This document shows positions 1-7,405 of a stretch of DNA of 43,640 nucleotides, piece after piece. Location: assembly GCF_018598555.1 (NCBI RefSeq), contig NZ_JAHEWN010000022.1:1-43640 (forward strand), given 5' to 3'. This DNA comes from Curtobacterium aurantiacum. Lineage in GTDB: Bacteria > Actinomycetota > Actinomycetes > Actinomycetales > Microbacteriaceae. Made by a program: the position numbers and the translations under genes. The notes under the pieces were generated by a model. It was not told the DNA's origin and ran no database searches. It was given only the letters and a program-made list of their open reading frames with translations. Numbering within the stretch: the stretch's first letter is position 1; each line of letters starts with the position of its first letter.

Positions 1-872
1 TCCCGCTCGACGGCGCCGTACCGACGGTTCCAGTACACGGCGTCCGCTCCGGCATCGGCGACGCGCTCGACGACTGGGCACTGCTGCCGACGAAGCCCGA
101 CTGGGCGGGCGGGCTCCGCGATGCCTGGACCCCCGGTGAACACGGTGCACACGAGCAGCTCGAGCACTTCGTCGAGCACGCGCTCGAGGACTACGACCAG
201 CGCGACGAGCCCGCGATGGCCGCCACGAGCAGCCTGTCCCCGTTCCTGCGGTGGGGCGAGATCAGCCCGTACCAGGTGTGGCACCGGTTGCACGAACGAC
301 TCGAGCCCGCGCAGCGGCAGAACGCCGCCGCGTTCCTCCGGCAGCTGGCCTGGCGCGAGTTCAACTGGAACGAGTACTTCCACTGCGACGACATCGCCAC
401 CGTCAACGTCCGGCGGAACTTCGACGCGTTCCCGTGGCGCGAGCCGTCGGACGACGAGCTCGACCGCTGGCGGCAGGGCCTGACCGGCTTCGACCTGGTC
501 GACGCCGGCATGCGCGAGCTCTGGCACAGCGGGGCGATGCACAACCGGGTGCGGCTGGCGGCCGGGAGCTTCCTGGTGAAGAACCTGCTCGTCGACTGGC
601 GCGTCGGGGAGCAGTGGTTCTGGGACACGCTGGTCGACGCCGACCCGGCGAACAACGCCGCCAACTGGCAGTGGGTCGCGGGCTCCGGCTTCGACGCTGC
701 GCCCTACTTCCGGGTCTTCAACCCCGACCGGCAACTCGAGCGGTTCGACCCGCACCGGGAGTACGTCCACCGCTGGGTCCCAGCCGACGAACTCCGTCCG
801 GAGCCGATGGTCGACCTGAAGGCCTCCCGGCTGCGGGCGCTCGACGCCTACGAGCAGATGAGGCGGTCATGA
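1..872 (+). CDS. phrB: Deoxyribodipyrimidine photolyase, C-terminal part (5' end outside window)
   Basis: Light-driven, FAD-dependent repair of UV cyclobutane pyrimidine dimers in DNA. The open frame enters from the window edge (first whole codon at base 3) and ends at TGA 870-872, so the N-terminal antenna domain is missing. The visible part is the helical FAD/DNA-binding domain: a TSSLSPFLRWGEIS segment, then FLRQLAWREFNW, and the hallmark block NWQWVAGSGFDAAPYFRVFNP followed by QLERFDPHREYVHRWVPA. These are characteristic of class I photolyases. The stop overlaps the ATG of the next gene (ATGA at 869-872), which suggests cotranscription. A cryptochrome-like role cannot be excluded without the N-terminus, but the conserved repair-type block favours a CPD photolyase. 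Confidence 0.93.
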   Translation, partial: PLDGAVPTVPVHGVRSGIGDALDDWALLPTKPDWAGGLRDAWTPGEHGAHEQLEHFVEHALEDYDQRDEPAMAATSSLSPFLRWGEISPYQVWHRLHERLEPAQRQNAAAFLRQLAWREFNWNEYFHCDDIATVNVRRNFDAFPWREPSDDELDRWRQGLTGFDLVDAGMRELWHSGAMHNRVRLAAGSFLVKNLLVDWRVGEQWFWDTLVDADPANNAANWQWVAGSGFDAAPYFRVFNPDRQLERFDPHREYVHRWVPADELRPEPMVDLKASRLRALDAYEQMRRS

Positions 873-2338
873 CCGATCACCACCCCGCGTTCGCCACCGT
901 CGTCGAACGGATCGACGCCGTCTTCCGTGCGCGCGTCGAGCAGGGCGTGGCCCCGAGCAGCGTGTGGGGCGTGTTCGACCGCTCCGGCCTCATCGCGTCC
1001 GGCGGGCACGGCGACCGCGGTGACGGCCTCCGACCCGACCCCGACACCGTGTACCGGATCGCGTCCTGCACCAAGAGCGTCACGGCCGCGACCCTGCTCA
1101 CCCTCAGCGCGCAGGGCCTGCTCGACCTCGACGCTCCGATCACCGAGTTCGTGCCGGCCTTCGGCGCCGTCGCGCTGCCGACGGCGGACTCACCCGTCCC
1201 GACGGTGCGGATGCTGTTGACGATGTCGGCGGGCTTCCCCACCGACGACCCCTGGGCCGACCGGCAGGAGTCGATCTCCGACGCCGAGCTCGACGACGTC
1301 CTGCGCGGCGGTCTGCTGTTCGACTCACTCCCCGGCACCCGGTTCGCCTACTCGAACCTGGGGTACGCGCTGCTCGGGCGGGTCGTCGCCGTCATCGCGG
1401 GCCGACCGTTCACCGAGGTCGCCGCCGACACCGTGCTCCGTCCCCTCGGACTCACCGACACCGTGTTCAGCGCCGACGATTCCCGCGGGTTCGTCGTGAC
1501 CGGCGTCCGACCGTACGAGGGCGACTGGGAACCCCTGCCGATGACCGGCCCCGGTGCGTTCTCGTCGATCGGCGGATTGTTCTCGACCGTTCGTGACCTG
1601 GCACGCTGGGCAACGCACCTCGGTTCGGCGTTCTCCGCCGCACCGGAACCCGGCCCGGTCTCCCCCGCCGATCGCCGGCTCATGCAGCAGGCGATGCGGG
1701 TCGTCCCACCGGCCGTCGTACCCGGCTCGGCCCGCGCGACGGCCTACGGCTTCGGGCTGTTCGTCGAGCAGGACGACCGATTCGGCGAACTCGTGTCGCA
1801 CTCCGGCGGCTACCCGGGGTTCTCCGCCCACATGCGGTGGTCCGTGCGGGACGGCCTCGGGGTCGTTGCGTTCGAGAACGCCACGCAGGCCAAGGTCTCC
1901 GCCGCGGCCCAGCAGGCACACGACCTCGTGCTCGACGCTGCGCTCGCAACGGTCTCGGGATCGCCCGCTCCGGCGACGGACGCGACCGACGCGAGCACCG
2001 GGGTGGCGGCGACCAGCCGTGCGACGCGAGCCGCCCAGGCCGCCGTGACGCGCCTCCTGGCCGACTGGCGCGACGACATCGCAGACGCGATCTGCACCCC
2101 GAACGTGGCCATGGACGTCCCCTACGACCGCCGGCGGCGCGCGGTGGCCCAGGCCGTCGCGGCGGTCGGTGCGGACCTCGCGGCAGCCCCGGTCGCCGAG
2201 CACTCGGCGACACCGTCACACCTGCGCTGGTGGCTCCCGGGGACGTGCGGGCGTCTGCGCGTGGAGATCCGGCTCGCCCCCTCCGCCGCGGGACTCGTCC
2301 AGACCCTGAACGTCGTCGCCGAGCCGTCCGAGCGCTGA
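869..2338 (+). CDS. Serine beta-lactamase-like hydrolase (class C / esterase-type fold)
   Basis: 489 aa. Penicillin-binding-protein-fold serine hydrolase. The three active-site elements are visible: S66-C-T-K69 (SxxK, nucleophile and general base), Y161-S-N163 (YxN), and H311-S-G-G in place of KTG, as in EstB-like esterases and D-aminopeptidases. Tracts such as RMLLTMSAGFPTDDPW, GYALLGRVV and GFGLFVEQ are family hallmarks. No signal peptide is evident, so it is probably cytoplasmic, which argues against a true secreted beta-lactamase. After about residue 375 an extra ~115-residue C-terminal region follows an Ala/Thr-rich linker. ATG 869 is chosen because it overlaps the photolyase stop; the longer upstream frame is a shadow of that gene. 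The substrate is unknown. Confidence 0.85.
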   Translation: MTDHHPAFATVVERIDAVFRARVEQGVAPSSVWGVFDRSGLIASGGHGDRGDGLRPDPDTVYRIASCTKSVTAATLLTLSAQGLLDLDAPITEFVPAFGAVALPTADSPVPTVRMLLTMSAGFPTDDPWADRQESISDAELDDVLRGGLLFDSLPGTRFAYSNLGYALLGRVVAVIAGRPFTEVAADTVLRPLGLTDTVFSADDSRGFVVTGVRPYEGDWEPLPMTGPGAFSSIGGLFSTVRDLARWATHLGSAFSAAPEPGPVSPADRRLMQQAMRVVPPAVVPGSARATAYGFGLFVEQDDRFGELVSHSGGYPGFSAHMRWSVRDGLGVVAFENATQAKVSAAAQQAHDLVLDAALATVSGSPAPATDATDASTGVAATSRATRAAQAAVTRLLADWRDDIADAICTPNVAMDVPYDRRRRAVAQAVAAVGADLAAAPVAEHSATPSHLRWWLPGTCGRLRVEIRLAPSAAGLVQTLNVVAEPSER

Positions 2339-2356
2339 CCACCACCGATCGGGCGC

Positions 2357-3328
2357 TCAGACCGGCGGCCGACCGCCCACGAACCCGAGGGCGCGCGCGG
2401 CGACCCGGGTGCCCTCGCGCACCGCGGCCCCGACCCGTACCGGGTCCGTCGCCCAGGCACGCACGAACCCGGCGACGAAGGCGTCGCCGGCCCCGATCGT
2501 GTCCACGACGGCCGCCGGTGTCGCGGGGACGCGCTGGACGCTCCGGCCCCGGCGCCCGATCAGCGCGCCGTCGGCTCCGGCTGTGACGACGACGAGGGGG
2601 ACGTGCTCGGTGAGCCGACGCACGGCGGCGTCGAGATCGTCACCCCCTGCGAGTGCGAGCGCCTCCTGCTGGTCGGGGAAGAGCACGTCGACCCCGCGCA
2701 GGGCGTCGAGGAACCGGGCCGCGCCGACGGTCTCGATCACCGCCGCCGACGAGGGATCCACCGCGACGCGTGCCGGTCCGGTCCGGGCGCACGCCACGAG
2801 CTCGGCGAGCCGGTCGGCCCCACCACCGAGCATGGCGGCACCGGTGAGGTGCACGATGTCGGCGCGCGCGACGACCGAGGGCGGGACGTCGGCGGCGCTG
2901 ATCTTCCCGCTCGCGGCCGGGTCCGACATCGCGGTGCGCCCGTGGTCGTTCCGGACGGAGACGACGACCCCGGTCGACGTCATCGCGTCGTAGCGCAGGT
3001 GTGCTCGGACCCCGGCGTCCTCGAGGGCGCGCTCGTGCCGGTAGACGTCGTCCACCCCGACCCTGGAGACGACGTCGACCTCGGCTCCGAGCCATCCGAG
3101 CCACGTGGCCGTGTTGCCACCGGCTCCGGTCGGCCGGTGCCGGATCTCCGCGGCGGGGTCGTGCACACCGATCCGGTGCGCCGTGGTGTGCACGAGCACA
3201 CCGTCCAGGACGTCGCCGACGACCAGGAAGCGTTTTCCGGCTCCACGACGGCGGCCCGCGACCACCCGTCCGGCGCGGGTCCCCTCGGGCCGAGACGGCG
3301 GCAGTGCGCCCTCGTACGGCATGGACAT
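2357..3328 (-). CDS. PfkB-family carbohydrate kinase
   Basis: 323 aa. ATP-dependent phosphorylation of a sugar or nucleoside hydroxyl (ribokinase/fructokinase superfamily). The core begins near residue 34 (RFLVVGDVLDG), followed by the substrate-binding GAGGNTATWLGWLG segment and C-terminal signature 2, DTIGAGDAFVAGF, with D282 as the expected catalytic base. The N-terminal ~33 residues are Arg/Pro-rich and outside the fold. The ATG at 3328 is supported by a -10-like TACACT exactly 7 nt upstream, so the mRNA is probably leaderless. It is divergent from a TetR-family gene, and a 14-bp dyad lies at the promoter, suggesting TetR control. The substrate cannot be assigned; ribokinase- or adenosine-kinase-like use is possible. 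Confidence 0.85.
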   Translation of the reverse strand: MSMPYEGALPPSRPEGTRAGRVVAGRRRGAGKRFLVVGDVLDGVLVHTTAHRIGVHDPAAEIRHRPTGAGGNTATWLGWLGAEVDVVSRVGVDDVYRHERALEDAGVRAHLRYDAMTSTGVVVSVRNDHGRTAMSDPAASGKISAADVPPSVVARADIVHLTGAAMLGGGADRLAELVACARTGPARVAVDPSSAAVIETVGAARFLDALRGVDVLFPDQQEALALAGGDDLDAAVRRLTEHVPLVVVTAGADGALIGRRGRSVQRVPATPAAVVDTIGAGDAFVAGFVRAWATDPVRVGAAVREGTRVAARALGFVGGRPPV

Positions 3329-3335
3329 CCGGAAC

Positions 3336-3354
3336 AGTGTACTCGGAGCCGAGT
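3336..3354 (-). promoter_or_regulatory. pfkB-type kinase promoter -10 with adjacent operator-like dyad
   Basis: On the minus strand TACACT (3336-3341) lies 7 nt before the kinase ATG. It abuts a perfect dyad ACTCGG-AG-CCGAGT at 3341-3354, which occupies the -10/-35 spacer. A repressor bound here would block the promoter; the divergent TetR-family protein is the obvious candidate. No good -35 is visible. Confidence 0.5.
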
Positions 3355-3476
3355 TTTACTCCGTTTTTATGGGTGAAGACGGAGGTTGCACGCGGACCTT
3401 CCCGACGTGGTGCCGCTGATATACCGGCTGCTAGTATGTGGGCGGTCGCGACCACCGCCACGACGACGGAGATGTG

Positions 3477-4058
3477 ATGCCCAGGAAGCCCGACCCCACC
3501 CGCAAGCCGGCGATCCTCGAGAAGGTCGTCGACCACTTCGGTGACACCAAGATCGAAGACGTCACCGTCAGGGGACTCGGCCGCGTCCTCGGGACGAGCG
3601 CGTACCCGGTCGTGTACCACTTCGGCTCGCGCGACGCCCTGATCGACGCGGTCGTCGAACACCTCGCGACCGCGTCTCCACCGGCACCCCTCGACCCGGC
3701 GGCCGACGCGGACGCCCTGGCCGACCACCTGGTCGCGACCTTCGGCGGGCTCGACGACCCGCACCGGGCACTGGCGGCGCGGCTCACCTTCGAACTCGGA
3801 TCGGTCGAGTCCCTCGACGGACGCGACCGTCAGCACCGTGCGCACCGCTCCCACATCGCGGCGATCGGGGCCTGGTGCCGGGAACACGGCGCCGACCCCG
3901 TGCACGCGGAGCGCGCCGCCCAGCGCGCGGTGATGGCAGCGCGCGGCGCGCAGTGGAGTGCGATCGTCGACCGCGCACACACGGACGCCGATGCAGCCCT
4001 CCGCCGCATCGCCCACGACCTCGCCACGACGACCGCTCGCGCGGCCCGCGTGCGCTGA
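3477..4058 (+). CDS. TetR/AcrR-family transcriptional regulator
   Basis: 193 aa. The N-terminal HTH is readable (PAILEKVVDHFGD, then TVRGLGRVLGTSAYPVVYHFGSRDALIDAVVEHLA) with the typical TetR YHFGS...L end of the DNA-binding domain. The C-terminal helical ligand domain has no diagnostic motif. The ATG at 3477 is preferred over an in-frame GTG at 3438 because GGAG lies 5 nt upstream. An extended -10 (TG-C-TAGTAT, 3432-3437) would place transcription start in between. It is divergent from the PfkB-type kinase, which it may control through the dyad at 3341-3354. It ends against a convergent sodA with a long palindromic terminator between them. Confidence 0.85.
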   Translation: MPRKPDPTRKPAILEKVVDHFGDTKIEDVTVRGLGRVLGTSAYPVVYHFGSRDALIDAVVEHLATASPPAPLDPAADADALADHLVATFGGLDDPHRALAARLTFELGSVESLDGRDRQHRAHRSHIAAIGAWCREHGADPVHAERAAQRAVMAARGAQWSAIVDRAHTDADAALRRIAHDLATTTARAARVR

Positions 4059-4123
4059 GGGCGCGCGGTGAGCACGCGCGGTGAGGGCTGGCGCAGGTGA
4101 CGGACCGTACGGTCGCCAGGACC

Positions 4124-4169
4124 ACGAACGGGAGGCACGGTGCCAGCTGGCACCGTGCCTCCCGTTCGT
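4124..4169. terminator. 46-bp perfect palindrome, bidirectional terminator
   Basis: The two 23-bp halves are exact reverse complements with no unpaired loop (centre between 4146 and 4147). It lies between the ends of the convergent tetR and sodA genes. The arm contains CGGGAGGCACGG, related to the GGAGGCCCG core of other terminators in this window. Confidence 0.8.
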
Positions 4170-4202
4170 CAGGTGGTCACCGTGGTGACCCGCCGACGCG
4201 GA

Positions 4203-4817
4203 TCAGAGCGTGACGAACCGCTGCGACTTCGCGTTCTCGAAACGAGCGGCGACGTTCTCCCAGTCGACGATGTTCCAGACGGCCTTGACGTAGTCCGCCT
4301 TGACGTTCAGGTAGTCGAGGTAGAAGGCGTGCTCCCACATGTCGAGCATGAAGATCGGGACGAGACCGAACGGGATGTTGCCCTGCTGGTCGAAGAGCTG
4401 GAACGTGGTGAGCTTCTGGCCCACGGTGTCCCAGGCCAGCACGGACCAGCCGGAGCCCTGGATGCCGTTGGCGACGGCGGCGAACTGCGCCTGGAACTTC
4501 TCGAACGAACCGAAGAACTCGTCGATCGCGGCGGCGAGCTCGCCCTCGGGGACCTTCGTGTCCGGGCCGAGGTTGGTCCAGAAGATCGAGTGGTTCACGT
4601 GGCCACCGAGGTGGAACGCGAGGTCCTTCTCGAGCTTGTTGACGTTCGCCAGGTTGCCCGACTCACGAGCCTCGGCGAGCTGCTCGAGCGCGGTGTTCGC
4701 ACCCGTCACGTAGGTCTGGTGGTGCTTGTCGTGGTGCAGCTGCATGATCTTGCCGCTGATGTGCGGCTCGAGTGCGGCGTAGTCGTACGGCAGCTCCGGC
4801 AGGGTGTACTCAGCCAT
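4203..4817 (-). CDS. sodA: Superoxide dismutase, Fe/Mn type
   Basis: 204 aa, full length for the family. It disproportionates superoxide to oxygen and hydrogen peroxide in the cytoplasm. Metal ligands are visible as H28 (in LHHDKHH), H76 (HVNHSIFW), D159 and H163 (LDMWEHAFYLDY). The start MAEYTLPELPYDYAALEP is canonical, with AAAGGA upstream of the ATG. The GSGWSVLAWD and DQQGNIP segments suggest Mn or cambialistic use, but metal choice cannot be settled by eye. The gene lies 44 nt downstream of the flavin reductase on the same strand with no hairpin between, so it may be read from the SoxR-like promoter at 5427-5457 as well as from any promoter of its own. Confidence 0.96.
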   Translation of the reverse strand: MAEYTLPELPYDYAALEPHISGKIMQLHHDKHHQTYVTGANTALEQLAEARESGNLANVNKLEKDLAFHLGGHVNHSIFWTNLGPDTKVPEGELAAAIDEFFGSFEKFQAQFAAVANGIQGSGWSVLAWDTVGQKLTTFQLFDQQGNIPFGLVPIFMLDMWEHAFYLDYLNVKADYVKAVWNIVDWENVAARFENAKSQRFVTL

Positions 4818-4861
4818 GTGAGGTCCTTTCGATCAGTGGGTTGTGGACGCAGCTCCGCGGC

Positions 4862-5371
4862 TCACGAGAGCCGGGAACGATCGGTGAGGGAGTGGAATTC
4901 CCGGTTGTGGTAGACGAGCGGTTCACCACGGTCGGCGCCGACGATGATGTCGAGCACCTCGGCGACGACGACGGTCGAGCTGCCGATGGGCGTCGTCGAC
5001 AGCGGTCGGCAGCGCAGCGCACTCGCCGCGCTCGGCAGGTAGCGGTCGCCGGACGGCAGGGTGCCCCAGATCGGGTCGTCGGCGGCGGGGCTGCCCGTCG
5101 AGGCGAAGCGCTTGGCGAGTCCGACCCCGAGGGAGTCGACCAGGTGCACGACGAACAGTGGGGCGCCGAGCACGACCCCGGCTGAGCCGGAGTTCGTGGA
5201 GAGCGAGAAGACGAGGACGGGTGGGTCGACGGCGACGCTCGCGACGCTCGAGGCGGTGAGGCCGGTCGGACCGTCGGGGCCTTCGGCCGTGATGACGGCG
5301 ACGCCGGCCGGGTGCCCGCGGAAGGCGGACTTGTACGCGTCGGCGATGGTCGCCGGTGCTTCGTCGGGCAT
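4862..5371 (-). CDS. Flavin reductase family protein (FMN-binding split barrel)
   Basis: 169 aa from the chosen ATG (MPDEAPATIADAYKSAF). The family signature is clear: FRGHPAGVAVITAEGPDGPTGLTASSVASVAVDPPVLVFSLSTNS, then a late HNREFH block. Such proteins reduce FMN or FAD with NAD(P)H, often for a partner monooxygenase, but no monooxygenase is nearby. Longer starts at GTG 5410 and TTG 5428 are in frame. The TTG would lie inside the -10 region at 5427-5432, so it is unlikely; GTG 5410 remains possible. The gene precedes sodA. The pairing plus the SoxR/MerR-like promoter suggests a redox-stress unit, which is an inference. Confidence 0.85.
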   Translation of the reverse strand: MPDEAPATIADAYKSAFRGHPAGVAVITAEGPDGPTGLTASSVASVAVDPPVLVFSLSTNSGSAGVVLGAPLFVVHLVDSLGVGLAKRFASTGSPAADDPIWGTLPSGDRYLPSAASALRCRPLSTTPIGSSTVVVAEVLDIIVGADRGEPLVYHNREFHSLTDRSRLS

Positions 5372-5426
5372 GGTGATCGTGGTCGTTCCTTCGGGAGGGG
5401 CTGCCGTCACTCGGCGGCTGTCACCC

Positions 5427-5457
5427 AACGTATGACCTGAACCCTGGTTGAGGTCAA
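5427..5457 (-). promoter_or_regulatory. SoxR/MerR-type promoter: 19-bp spacer with 22-bp dyad
   Basis: On the minus strand, TTGACC (-35, 5452-5457) and TACGTT (-10, 5427-5432) are separated by 19 bp. A dyad of 10-bp arms GACCTNAACC / GGTTNAGGTC (5434-5455) fills the spacer. An overlong spacer carrying an ACCTCAA...TTNAGGT dyad is the hallmark of MerR-family activators, and it resembles the SoxR box. It would drive flavin reductase and probably sodA. Confidence 0.6.
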
Positions 5458-5499
5458 CGATTCACAGGTTCGGGCGCTGCCGGGCGCGCCGTAGGGGCA

Positions 5500-5558
5500 C
5501 TTCGTGAGCAGGAATGGTCGGGTCACCGTGCGCGACCCGACCATTCCTGCTCACGAAG
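5500..5558. terminator. Terminator hairpin with 25-bp perfect arms
   Basis: The arms at 5500-5524 and 5534-5558 are exact reverse complements (beginning CTTCGTGAGCAGG) with a 9-nt loop. It lies downstream of the DHA2 transporter and upstream of the flavin reductase promoter, both on the minus strand. Confidence 0.75.
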
Positions 5559-5563
5559 CTCAG

Positions 5564-5647
5564 CGAAGCGAGCGACGCGAAGCGAGCGACGCGAAGTGCG
5601 CGCGGCGAAGTGCGCGACGCGAAGTGCCCGCGGCGAAGTGCCCGCGG
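5564..5647. repeat. Six tandem 14-bp repeats
   Basis: Six contiguous 14-mers of form CGAAGNGMGCGNSG (M = A/C) or close variants: two CGAAGCGAGCGACG, then CGAAGTGCGCGCGG and CGAAGTGCGCGACG, and two CGAAGTGCCCGCGG. A CGCGG-rich tail follows. They sit just after the stop of the DHA2 transporter, in its likely 3' UTR. Confidence 0.8.
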
Positions 5648-5666
5648 CGCGGCGCGGCGCGTCCGC

Positions 5667-7190
5667 TCAGCGGCGCTTGAGCATGACGAGCGCGCCGACG
5701 GCCGCCACCACCATGAGCACCGCCGCGACACCGGCCGTGATCGTCACGCCGGAGTCGAACGCGGCCCGTGCGGACTCGAGCAGGGCCTGCCCCGCACCGC
5801 CGCCGAGCTGCCCCGCCGCGGCGACCGCGCCGCCGAGGGTCTCCTGCGCCGCGACGTGCGCCGACGAGGACAGCCCGTCGGGCACCACGACGTGGGCCCG
5901 GTAGGTCGTCGCCAGGATCGTGCCGAGGACCGCCGTGCCGAGGACGGCGCCGATCTCGTACGCCGTCTCGGACATCGCCGACGCCGCACCGGCCTTGTCG
6001 GCGGGTGCCGTCGAGATGATGAGGTCGTTCGTCACCGTCTCGGACGCCCCGATGCCGATGCCGAGCAGCACGAACGCGAAGGCCAGCGCGGCGATGGAGG
6101 CGTGGTGTCCGAGGACCGCGACGAGGGCGTACGCCGCCGCCGAGAACAGCAGCGCCACCGAGACGACCCAGCGCGGTGCGACCCGGGCGACGACCGGCAC
6201 GACCGCGAGCCCGGCGACGATGGTCAGCACCGACCCGGGGATGAGCACGACCCCGGACGCGAACGGGTCGAGCCCGGCCACGAGCTGCAGGTGCTGGGCG
6301 ATGAAGAACAGGAACCCGGTGAGCGAGAACATCGCCGCCAGGTTCATCAGCACGCTGCCCGTGAAGGCCGTGCTGCGGAACAGCCGCAGGTCGAGCATCG
6401 GCGTACGGGACCGCAGCTGTCGGCGGACGAACGTGATGCCGCACACGACACCGACCGCGAGCATGGCGATCGCGAGGCCGCGCTCCTCGGGGTGCACGAC
6501 CGACTTGATGGCCCACGCGATCGGGGCGAGCGCGCCGAGGGACAGGAACATGCTCGGCAGGTCCACGGGCCCGGGCATCGGGTCGCGCGACTCGGGCACG
6601 CAGAACGGCACGCCGACGAGCATGAGCACCAGGATCGGCACGGCGACCAGGAACACGCTGCCCCAGTGGAAGTGCGCGAGCAGCGCGCCGCCGACGAGCG
6701 GGCCGAGCGCGTTGCCGGCCGCGAACATCGTCGACCAGACGGCGAGTGCCATCCGCCGCTCCCCCGCGTCGACGAACACGTTGCGGATGATCGACAGCGT
6801 GGCGGGCATGAGCATCGCCCCGAAGACGCCCATCGCGATCCGGGCCGCGACGAGCATCCAGGCGTCGGTCGCGAAGGCCGCGGCCACCGAGAACAGGGCG
6901 AAGCCGGTGGCACCGATCACCAGGATCCGGCGGCGTCCGATGCGGTCACCGATGCTGCCCATCACGACGAGCAGGCCGGCGAGGACGAGCGGGTACGCGT
7001 CCACGATCCAGAGCTGCGTGGTGGCATCGGGGTTGAGCGCGCGGCTGATCGAGGGCAGGGCAAAGCTCAGGATGGTGTTGTCGACCGAGATGAGCAGCAC
7101 CGGCAGCATGAGCACGGCGAGCGCCAGGAACCGTCGGGCGCGGCTCCCGGTGACGCGGGTGGCGACGGGGCTGGTGAGCAGTGCGGACAC
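5667..7190 (-). CDS. DHA2-family MFS multidrug exporter (14 TM)
   Basis: 507 aa integral membrane protein, drug:H+ antiporter-2 type. The first helix carries the family motif LPVLLISVDNTILSFALPSI. TM2 is followed by motif A, GSIGDRIGRRRILV. Helix 5 carries a motif C-like segment (AAGNALGPLVGGALLAHFHWGSVF). About 14 hydrophobic segments are readable, ending in a short MLKRR tail. It probably exports antiseptics or antibiotics; the substrate is unknown. It is single-gene, with its own promoter and operator at 7295-7324 and a hairpin after the stop. No regulator is adjacent except the LacI gene behind a terminator. Confidence 0.88.
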   Translation of the reverse strand: MSALLTSPVATRVTGSRARRFLALAVLMLPVLLISVDNTILSFALPSISRALNPDATTQLWIVDAYPLVLAGLLVVMGSIGDRIGRRRILVIGATGFALFSVAAAFATDAWMLVAARIAMGVFGAMLMPATLSIIRNVFVDAGERRMALAVWSTMFAAGNALGPLVGGALLAHFHWGSVFLVAVPILVLMLVGVPFCVPESRDPMPGPVDLPSMFLSLGALAPIAWAIKSVVHPEERGLAIAMLAVGVVCGITFVRRQLRSRTPMLDLRLFRSTAFTGSVLMNLAAMFSLTGFLFFIAQHLQLVAGLDPFASGVVLIPGSVLTIVAGLAVVPVVARVAPRWVVSVALLFSAAAYALVAVLGHHASIAALAFAFVLLGIGIGASETVTNDLIISTAPADKAGAASAMSETAYEIGAVLGTAVLGTILATTYRAHVVVPDGLSSSAHVAAQETLGGAVAAAGQLGGGAGQALLESARAAFDSGVTITAGVAAVLMVVAAVGALVMLKRR

Positions 7191-7294
7191 GGCGGACTCC
7201 TGGGACTTCGAGCCGGACCAGGTCGACGGCGGGTGGTACGTGGGGCAGACGAGACGGGACGCGGGATGGACACGCGCCCCGTCAGGACTCCGTT

Positions 7295-7324
7295 AGTGTA
7301 CCGTCCGGACGGTTTTGGTTGCAA
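7295..7324 (-). promoter_or_regulatory. Promoter of the DHA2 exporter with 14-bp operator palindrome
   Basis: On the minus strand, TTGCAA (-35, 7319-7324) and TACACT (-10, 7295-7300) are separated by 18 bp. The perfect palindrome ACCGTCCGGACGGT at 7300-7313 lies in the spacer and touches the -10, ideal for repression. Its shape resembles TetR-family operators. Confidence 0.6.
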
Positions 7325-7346
7325 GTGCAACAGATGGACAGACGGG

Positions 7347-7374
7347 AGGCCCGTGGCGGTCCCGCCACGGGCCT
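7347..7374. terminator. Terminator of the LacI gene
   Basis: 13-bp arms AGGCCCGTGGCGG / CCGCCACGGGCCT with a 2-nt loop, preceded by GACGGG. It is placed just after the LacI-family stop and before the exporter promoter. It shares its arm with the hairpin at 28293-28344. Confidence 0.7.
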
Positions 7375-7405
7375 TGCAGACCGCCCACTGGTCGCGTCTT
7401 CGGAC

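Noticed and set aside
3438..3476. Upstream GTG start for the first TetR gene
   Set aside because: GGAG is spaced correctly for ATG 3477, and the extra 13 residues (GGRDHRHDDGD) are not family-like.
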